A stretch of DNA of 41,546 nucleotides, taken from contig JAFUSH010000036.1 in NCBI GenBank assembly GCA_017471705.1, forward strand, positions 1 through 41,546, in the 5' to 3' direction. This DNA comes from Alphaproteobacteria bacterium (lineage in GTDB: Bacteria; Pseudomonadota; Alphaproteobacteria; RF32; CAG-239). Positions 35,987-41,546 of this stretch are shown here, piece after piece. Every line of letters starts with the position of its first letter. The first letter of the stretch is position 1. Both the position numbers and the translations under genes were made by a program. Under the pieces are notes generated by a model. The model saw only the letters and a list, made by a program, of their open reading frames with translations, made no database searches and had not been told where the DNA came from.

Positions 35987-36235
35987 ATGAATAATTTATT
36001 GGCTGCCGCGGCTGTTATACTTTCATTAAGCGCAAATCCGGCAAATGCGATGCACCACGAATATAAAAATACACCGGAATATCAACAAATGGAAAAAGAC
36101 ACGCGGGAAACGCTTAAAAACTGCTTAAACGATGAAAACACAAAAACCAAAGACTGTATAAAAGAATACAAAAATATGCGTAAAACAAAAAAGAAAGAGC
36201 TTAAAAAAATAATGAAGGAAAAACACGAAAATTAA
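35987..36235 (+). CDS. Small secreted charged protein
   Basis: This 82-residue protein has a signal peptide (cleavage after about residue 21, ANA-MHH), leaving about 60 residues that are very rich in Lys and Glu with two Cys (LKNCLNDENTKTKDC) spaced for one disulfide. AAGGAG lies 8 nt before the ATG. It is divergent from the MutT-like gene and followed by its own strong terminator. The family is not recognised; it is probably a periplasmic helical protein. Confidence 0.7.
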   Translation: MNNLLAAAAVILSLSANPANAMHHEYKNTPEYQQMEKDTRETLKNCLNDENTKTKDCIKEYKNMRKTKKKELKKIMKEKHEN

Positions 36236-36240
36236 TGAAA

Positions 36241-36273
36241 AAAACGGAGTTGAATTTCAACTCCGTTTTTTTA
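36241..36273. terminator. Strong terminator between the small secreted gene and secF
   Basis: ACGGAGTTGA and TCAACTCCGT form a 10-bp stem with a 3-nt loop, with A-runs on the left and a run of seven T on the right, serving both convergent genes. Confidence 0.9.
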
Positions 36274-36290
36274 CTTTCGGTAAATGCCAA

Positions 36291-37226
36291 TTAAACATTT
36301 CCGAAAGGATTTACCTCTTCTTCGGCGGCTGCCTTATGCAAATCAAAAAAGTTCAGAATAGCCACCGATACGTAAATTGAAGAATATGTTCCGATAATCA
36401 CGCCGGCAGTAATCACAAACGCAAAACTGCGCAGTGCGTCCCCTCCGAACACCAACAACGCCACGGAAGCAAACATTGTGGTCAAACTGGTTAAAATGGT
36501 GCGGGAGAAAATATCGTTAATACTTTTGTTTAATAAATCATATTGCGGCATTTTCTTAAACTTTTGCAGATTTTCTCTGATACGGTCGTAAGTCACCACC
36601 GTATCATTTACCGAATAACCTGCCAACGTTAAAATAGCGGCAATGGTGGTCAAACTAAACTCAAAGTGCATCATAGACAGCAAACCCACGGTAATGAATA
36701 AGTCGTGGAATAATCCGATTAATGCACCCAAAGCAAAACGCCATTCAAAGCGGAACCATATATACAAACTGATGGCAACGCAGGCAAATACCGAAGCTAA
36801 AATACCTGATAATTTCAGTTCATCTCCGACTTGCGGTCCGACCGATTCAATGCGCTCAAACGTAAAATCTTTGCCCAAAATATCCTTGATTTGATTTACG
36901 GCAATACGTTGGCTCTCTTCATCGGCATTATTGGCCTGAGCTCTAATCATAAGCTGTTCACCGGTCTGTCCGACCGCTTGCAATGTCAATTCATCAAGTT
37001 TGAGTCCTGATAACTCTTTACGGATACTGTCCACATCTACCGGACCGTTTTTACTTTTAACATCAATCAATACACCGCCCGAAAAATCAATGCCGTAGTT
37101 AAATCCCTTAACTGCAATACTGGCAATTGAAGCGATAATCAGTAAAACCGACAAAGCATAACCGACTTTACGCAGTTTCAAGAAATCAAAAGCAGTATCT
37201 TTTATAATCCAACTAAATATTTTCAT
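36291..37226 (-). CDS. secF: Protein translocase subunit SecF
   Basis: This 311-residue RND-like membrane protein has GFNYGIDFSGGVLIDVKSKNG near the N-terminus and the conserved membrane segments ILTLAGYSVNDTVVTYDRIRENL and SRTILTSLTTMFASVALLVFGG. It works with SecD and YajC at the SecYEG channel, using the ion gradient to pull exported chains. The ATG at 37226 is 9 nt after AAGGA; an ATG at 37232 is too close. It is the third gene of the yajC-secD-secF operon. Confidence 0.96.
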   Translation of the reverse strand: MKIFSWIIKDTAFDFLKLRKVGYALSVLLIIASIASIAVKGFNYGIDFSGGVLIDVKSKNGPVDVDSIRKELSGLKLDELTLQAVGQTGEQLMIRAQANNADEESQRIAVNQIKDILGKDFTFERIESVGPQVGDELKLSGILASVFACVAISLYIWFRFEWRFALGALIGLFHDLFITVGLLSMMHFEFSLTTIAAILTLAGYSVNDTVVTYDRIRENLQKFKKMPQYDLLNKSINDIFSRTILTSLTTMFASVALLVFGGDALRSFAFVITAGVIIGTYSSIYVSVAILNFFDLHKAAAEEEVNPFGNV

Positions 37227-37243
37227 CTTCATTATTCCTTATA

Positions 37244-38794
37244 TTACAATGGTAATTTTGTCGGCTTAAACTTTGCCATCCACGCTTCAACCATTAAACG
37301 GCTGACAGTTACCGAAGTAAACATTGAGGTTAAAATACCTATGGTCAATGTAACGGCAAATCCGCGAACCGGACCGCTGCCGAAATAGAACAATACGGCG
37401 CCGGCAACCAAAGTCGTCAGGTTAGAATCGACAATCGTGCGATAAGCTTCCGTAAAGCCCACCGTGATAGCATCTCTGATAGTGCGACCGCGATTTACTT
37501 CTTCTCTGATACGCTCAAAAATCAAAATATTGGCATCAACCGCCATACCGATTGTCAAAATGATACCGGCAATACCCGGCAAAGTCAGCGTTGTGCCGAT
37601 AAAGCTCATAATCCCCAGCATAATGGCTAAATTCAGGAACAAAGTTATATCAACCATTAAACCGAACAAACCGTAAGCCAAAACCATAAATACGATAATG
37701 GCGGCAAAGCCTACCACGGAAGCGACCACTCCATCGTGAATAGAATCAGCACCCAAGCCGGCGCCTACGGTCCTTTCTTCCAAAACCTCCAACGGAGCCG
37801 GCAACGCACCGGAACGCAATAACAAAGCTAAGTCATTGGCGCTCTTGGTGGTAAAATTACCGGTGATAATACCGCTTCCTCCGGTTATGGCGCTCTGGAT
37901 GTTCGGAGCAGAAATAACTTCGTTATCCAAAACAATTGCCAATCTCTCACCTACGTGATTGCTGGTAACTTCGGCAAACTGACGTCCGCCCATTGTATTA
38001 AAACGAAAACTTACCACCGGCTGACCGTTATCAAAAGAAACTCTGGCATCAGTCAAATTTTCACCGCCGACGACAGGTTTTCTGATAACAACATATTGGT
38101 CACCTTCAGAACCGCTCATAATACGGGAAGTTTTGCTTATTTTACCGCGTTTTGCCTGCATAACAGATGTCGTTTCATCAACCAGATGAAAAGACATTTT
38201 TGCGGTTTTACCGAGTAAAATCTTTACGCTTTCAGGATTTTGCACCCCCGGAAGCTGAACCAAAACACGATCTGAACCCTGTCCCTGAACAATCGGTTCC
38301 TTGGTGCCGAGTTCATCAATACGGCGACGAACAATGCTGACAGATTGATCAATAATATTCGCCTTCAGCTGAGCTATTGCCTGTTCATTATATTTTATGC
38401 TGACCAAACCTTCGCCGTTCTCATCTTCGGTCACTACCAAACCTTCATCAAGTTTGCGAAATTCATCTTTAGCTTTATCTCTGGCTTTATAATCGGCGAT
38501 TTTTACAGTTACGCCATCTTTATTTGAAGCTAAGTTCTGATAACGGGTTCTCTGCTTGCGCAACGATTGACGGACAGAATCTTCCAAAGTGGACATCTTA
38601 TCCTTCATAACATCGTCCATTTTAACTTGCAAAAGCAAGCTGGAACCGCCTTGCAAATCCAATCCCAGATTAACCGGCTGCCACCATTTAGGCAATTGGT
38701 TTTTATCAGGTATAACATTTGGAATTGCAAAGAAAACGCCTGCCAAGCAAATTGCTATAATTATCAAAATTCTTTGAAGTGATAATTTATACAT
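37244..38794 (-). CDS. secD: Protein translocase subunit SecD
   Basis: This 516-residue protein has VNLGLDLQGGSSLLLQVKMDD in the periplasmic start, the P1 head, and the membrane segment ILTIGMAVDANILIFERIREEVNRG, all SecD hallmarks. AAGGAAGG precedes the ATG. With SecF it forms the accessory complex that completes export. It lies between yajC and secF on the same strand. Confidence 0.97.
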   Translation of the reverse strand: MYKLSLQRILIIIAICLAGVFFAIPNVIPDKNQLPKWWQPVNLGLDLQGGSSLLLQVKMDDVMKDKMSTLEDSVRQSLRKQRTRYQNLASNKDGVTVKIADYKARDKAKDEFRKLDEGLVVTEDENGEGLVSIKYNEQAIAQLKANIIDQSVSIVRRRIDELGTKEPIVQGQGSDRVLVQLPGVQNPESVKILLGKTAKMSFHLVDETTSVMQAKRGKISKTSRIMSGSEGDQYVVIRKPVVGGENLTDARVSFDNGQPVVSFRFNTMGGRQFAEVTSNHVGERLAIVLDNEVISAPNIQSAITGGSGIITGNFTTKSANDLALLLRSGALPAPLEVLEERTVGAGLGADSIHDGVVASVVGFAAIIVFMVLAYGLFGLMVDITLFLNLAIMLGIMSFIGTTLTLPGIAGIILTIGMAVDANILIFERIREEVNRGRTIRDAITVGFTEAYRTIVDSNLTTLVAGAVLFYFGSGPVRGFAVTLTIGILTSMFTSVTVSRLMVEAWMAKFKPTKLPL

Positions 38795-38806
38795 TTTAGC
38801 CTTCCT

Positions 38807-39208
38807 TTACTTATTTTTTGTTGTTTTGGTTGTTTTTTTGGTTTTACCTTCAGATTTTTCGGTCTTCTTTTCGGCTTTCTTATCTGCAACTTTTTTATCT
38901 TCCGGCAAAATAACGCCGCCTATTGACATACGATTTACCTTGATAACCACGCCGGAAGCCACCTCCAAAGCAACTTCTTCATCTTCAACTTTGGCTATTT
39001 TACCGTAAATACCGCCGTTGGTCAGCACCTCATCACCAACCTTCAAAGCATTTACCATATCCGTATGTTCTCTGATTTTTTTCTGTTGCGGTCTGATTAA
39101 AAAGAAATAGAAAATCAGCAAAATCAGACCAAGCTGAATAAAAGTTCCGCTCATAGAACCGGCGTTTACTGCCGACTGAGCTGCGGCATAAGCCTCACTT
39201 ATAAACAT
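38807..39208 (-). CDS. yajC: Preprotein translocase subunit YajC
   Basis: This 133-residue protein has one membrane helix (FIQLGLILLIFYFFLIRPQQKKIREH), the YajC signature R-P-Q-Q-K-x-x, and GDEVLTNGGIYGKIAKVEDEEV. It has a Lys/Thr-rich C-terminal tail of about 30 residues beyond the usual length. GGAG lies 7 nt before the ATG. It is the first gene of the secDF operon. Confidence 0.95.
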   Translation of the reverse strand: MFISEAYAAAQSAVNAGSMSGTFIQLGLILLIFYFFLIRPQQKKIREHTDMVNALKVGDEVLTNGGIYGKIAKVEDEEVALEVASGVVIKVNRMSIGGVILPEDKKVADKKAEKKTEKSEGKTKKTTKTTKNK

Positions 39209-39310
39209 ATTATTCTCCTTTTTTTTAACACATAGTATTTAGGTATTCTTATACCAGTTTCGCAAGAGAAAAAACTAAAATTTCAAGTTATTAACGGATT
39301 TTTTGCATAA

Positions 39311-40195
39311 CTACGGCAAATACGTACGCGGATTAACCGCCTTCTTACCGGCTCTGACCTCAAAATGCAACTGCGGCACGGTCACGCTTCCGGTACTTCC
39401 TACCGTGGCTATTTTTTCTCCTCTTACAACTTTTTGCCCTTTTTTCACCAACAATTTGTCATTATGGGCATAAGCGGTAATCCATCCGTCAGAGTGCTTA
39501 ATCAGGATTAAATTCCCGAAACCTTTAAGCTCGTTGCCGGCATAAGCCACGGATCCGCCGTCGGCCGCTTTAACTGCAGTTCCCAGCGAAGCTTTAATAT
39601 TAATACCGTCATTCTTTCGTCCTTTGCCTAAGTTGCCGAAACCGGAAATAACCGTTCCGTTGACCGGCCACATAAATTTGGTTTTTCGATTGCTCGCCGG
39701 TGGAGTATAGGTCTCTTGAGCCTGATTTTTAATCTGTTTTTTAGGTGTTTCTGTATCGGCACGCGGTGCTTTAGCTACTTCCGGCTGTGCAGGATATGCT
39801 TTTTTACCGGTTTCTAAAGTTGATACGGACGCCGGCAGCAACAACCTCTGCCCTACCGATAATGAATAAGGAGTTTTCAAATTGTTAACTCTGCTCAAGC
39901 TGGTAACGTCAACATTGTACATTCTGGCAATACCATACAAACTTTCACCGTGTTGCACCGTGTGATATTGTTTGGTCGGCAAACTCAACTTTTGCCCTAC
40001 ATACAAAGTATACGGAGCCGACAAACGATTCGCCTTTATCATATCTTTTATCGGCACATTGTATTTGCGTGAAATGCTGTATAAGGTATCACCTTTGCGC
40101 ACGGTAACGGAATTGCCCCAACTGCCCCACCAATTCATTGCGGCACAGCCGTTTAAAGCAAAAATCATCAGCAATGTACACAGAATTTTTTTCAC
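39311..40195 (-). CDS. nlpD: NlpD-like LysM/degenerate-M23 lipoprotein (amidase activator)
   Basis: This 294-residue lipoprotein has lipobox LNGC (Cys17 from the GTG start) and two LysM domains (VRKGDTLYSISRKYNVPIKDM; VQHGESLYGIARMYNVDVTSL). Its M23-like domain has lost the zinc ligands: the first motif reads N-D-G-I-N instead of H-x-x-x-D, and the last reads Q-L-H instead of H-x-H. This is the NlpD pattern, in which the dead domain activates N-acetylmuramoyl amidases at division. The GTG at 40195 is preferred, with GGAG 6 nt upstream; the ATG at 40207 has no ribosome-binding site. It lies on the same strand upstream of yajC. Confidence 0.85.
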   Translation of the reverse strand: MKKILCTLLMIFALNGCAAMNWWGSWGNSVTVRKGDTLYSISRKYNVPIKDMIKANRLSAPYTLYVGQKLSLPTKQYHTVQHGESLYGIARMYNVDVTSLSRVNNLKTPYSLSVGQRLLLPASVSTLETGKKAYPAQPEVAKAPRADTETPKKQIKNQAQETYTPPASNRKTKFMWPVNGTVISGFGNLGKGRKNDGINIKASLGTAVKAADGGSVAYAGNELKGFGNLILIKHSDGWITAYAHNDKLLVKKGQKVVRGEKIATVGSTGSVTVPQLHFEVRAGKKAVNPRTYLP

Positions 40196-40254
40196 GCTAA
40201 TCTCCATCGTGCGTGATTATAGATAGTATTTATTTATTTTTAATTAATCTAAAC

Positions 40255-40281
40255 AAAAAACCTCCCGTCGGGAGGTTTTTT
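40255..40281. terminator. Terminator after the 271-residue protein gene
   Basis: AAAAAACCTCCC pairs with GGGAGGTTTTTT around a 3-nt loop just after the stop of the minus-strand gene at 40283. It separates that gene from nlpD. Confidence 0.9.
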
Positions 40282-40282
40282 G

Positions 40283-41098
40283 TTACTCAGACATCTCTTC
40301 GGCATAGCGTGAGATTTCCTTTTCTACGATACGTTTCTGCCACCAGCCGGAAACTCCGATTGCATCAAAGAACTTTTGTTTTTCTTCCTTGCTCATCTTA
40401 TCCCATTTCTTGCTCCAATACCATAAATAGTGGCGCCAGAAGTCGGGGCGAGAAAAATGTTTTTCCACGATAGCAGACGGCACGAGCGCTTTATCCTCAC
40501 CGGAATAATGCACCATCCACGGATACAAGTCTTTATCCAGCACATTTCTTACTGCCCACGCCCACAAATCACGGGAATCGGGAACACCGTCTTTATCGCT
40601 GTCAAACATATATCCGTTCAAGAGATTACCGTGACGGTCCACGTTGTCGAGAACACCGAACAGAATCGCCGTAGCGTGCTCCTTGGTCGGCTCAAAATAC
40701 AGCATAAACTTCATCTGGTCACGTAAGAAAGACCAGCAACCGGCACTCATCAAACCGTATTGGTCGCAAAGGGTGGAATACTTGCTGTATTCGCGTGGCA
40801 AAAACTCATCGACATTGACCGTGCGGTGCTTGTGAAGAACGGCTCCGCAGGAAATACGCTGAAGAGCAATCTCGTAAAGCACGGCGCCGGTGTAAGCGTC
40901 TTGGGCATAACAGTAATTGCCGAATCTGGCCATAAATTCCATAAACGAATCCGGCACACGCCAACCTCGAATATCTTGCCCGGTTCTCTTAACCCACAAG
41001 GGCAAAATCACGTTGTCAACCAACTCTCGCTGCGACAAATTTTCCAGTTCAGCCAAGTCCTTATGGCTGTACTCTGCAATTGTTTCCAAATATGTCAT
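40283..41098 (-). CDS. Uncharacterised 271-residue protein with a calcium-loop-like motif
   Basis: The protein is soluble and rich in Trp, Tyr and charged residues, with no signal peptide. Residues about 165-180 read FDSDKDGVPDSRDLW, the D-x-D-x-D-G loop of dockerin/thrombospondin-3 calcium repeats, present once. The rest (ALQRISCGAVLHKHRTVNVDEFLPREYSKYSTLCDQYGLMSAGCWSF) matches no family I recognise. The ATG at 41098 lacks a clear Shine-Dalgarno but follows a good promoter and a short leader hairpin. It is a single-gene unit with its own terminator. The function is unknown. Confidence 0.65.
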   Translation of the reverse strand: MTYLETIAEYSHKDLAELENLSQRELVDNVILPLWVKRTGQDIRGWRVPDSFMEFMARFGNYCYAQDAYTGAVLYEIALQRISCGAVLHKHRTVNVDEFLPREYSKYSTLCDQYGLMSAGCWSFLRDQMKFMLYFEPTKEHATAILFGVLDNVDRHGNLLNGYMFDSDKDGVPDSRDLWAWAVRNVLDKDLYPWMVHYSGEDKALVPSAIVEKHFSRPDFWRHYLWYWSKKWDKMSKEEKQKFFDAIGVSGWWQKRIVEKEISRYAEEMSE

Positions 41099-41168
41099 AG
41101 TTTTTTGTTTTTACGGCTGCATAAAACAGCCTGTCTATAATAAAGATTAATTACTCTCTTTGCGCAGA

Positions 41169-41197
41169 ATTATCAGTCATTTTTAGACAAAAGTCAA
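41169..41197 (-). promoter_or_regulatory. Promoter of the 271-residue protein gene
   Basis: Minus-strand TTGACT (41192-41197) and GATAAT (41169-41174) are exactly 17 nt apart, each matching five of six consensus bases. The leader of about 65 nt contains the hairpin GGCTG-ttttatg-CAGCC. Confidence 0.65.
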
Positions 41198-41274
41198 TAT
41201 TTTTTTTACAAAATGTGTAGATATTATTTTTATGTTTTTTATTTATTTTTATCTTATTTAATAATATTTTTCAC

Positions 41275-41303
41275 TTGACTTTAAAAGATTTTTATAATAT
41301 TAA
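41275..41303 (+). promoter_or_regulatory. Rightward promoter near the window end
   Basis: TTGACT (41275-41280) and TATTAA (41298-41303) are 17 nt apart. Transcription would start near 41310 and enter the structured non-coding stretch. It is divergent from the promoter at 41169-41197. Confidence 0.5.
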
Positions 41304-41309
41304 TCTTAT

Positions 41310-41546
41310 TGTAAAATGGGACGGCGATATTTGCGTGAAATTGTATGAGTAACCGAGCGAGGGGAAAGGAGGCAATATAAGCTCACTCCTTTTTAATAAA
41401 GGAAATTACCTATTTTTAGGTAATATATGGTTCAATTAATCGCTCAACGGTGATTGATGTATTATAGAAAACAGTCACCCCTATTTTTTGCCGATAGGCG
41501 AAAAATTCAAGGGGGCTACGAATTATTTGATTAATTTGAAGATACT
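41310..41546 (+). other. Structured non-coding sequence running off the right edge
   Basis: No gene of useful length is present. Stems visible on the plus strand include AAAGGAG with CTCCTTT (about 41367-41395), ATTACCTA-TTTT-TAGGTAAT (41404-41423), and a nested element in which CCCC and GGGG enclose TTTTTTGCC-GATA-GGCGAAAAA (about 41477-41516). A possible 10-codon leader (MGRRYLREIV) starts just after the promoter. This looks like a long regulatory leader or a structural RNA gene whose downstream part is outside the window. No known class is recognised. Confidence 0.45.

Overview
This 41.5-kb window looks like chromosome of a low-GC Gram-negative bacterium, most likely an uncultured and probably host-associated alphaproteobacterium. 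The S4, SecD/SecF/YajC and NlpD-like proteins, the TPR-methyltransferase fusion and the multiplied VirB6/TrbL-type channel genes (a habit known from Rickettsiales) point that way, but nothing here fixes the genus. No rRNA, tRNA, CRISPR array, transposase or integrase is visible.

Left flank (1-4.8 kb): a consensus leftward promoter at the edge, a degenerate alpha/beta-hydrolase gene, rpsD with a long leader, a small HTH gene preceded by a switch-like structured RNA with its own terminator, a TPR/methyltransferase gene, and a non-coding stretch holding a dispersed palindromic repeat and a candidate operator.

Centre (4.8-23.6 kb): the most unusual part. Six consecutive membrane genes encode five VirB6/TrbL-like modules; one module is divided between two adjacent genes, and the second half has its own signal peptide. 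Two proteins carry N-terminal peptidoglycan-hydrolase domains (SleB/Hydrolase_2-like and M23/LytM). They are followed by a double-HTH XRE regulator flanked on both sides by inverted repeats at the -10 boxes, a repeat-tailed coiled-coil protein, a small acidic protein, a secretin-like lipoprotein and a bitopic membrane protein. This reads as the membrane and outer-membrane part of a divergent type IV secretion or conjugation machine; no VirB4, VirB11 or VirD4 ATPase is present in the window.

Next (23.6-28.6 kb): two ABC exporter half-transporters that probably pair, a Nudix protein, and a convergent aminoglycoside/choline-kinase-like phosphotransferase gene lying 18 nt after the ATPase operon.

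28.6-35.3 kb (minus strand): a complete N-type rotary ATPase operon in the diagnostic order atpD-C-Q-R-B-E-F-A-G. It has AtpQ and AtpR, lacks a separate delta gene, and its b subunit appears to carry a delta-like C-terminus. A canonical MutT-type Nudix gene lies just upstream.

35.9-41.5 kb: a small secreted charged protein, the yajC-secD-secF operon, an NlpD-like amidase-activator lipoprotein, an unrecognised 271-aa protein with a calcium-loop-like motif, and a promoter followed by about 240 nt of structured non-coding sequence running off the right edge.
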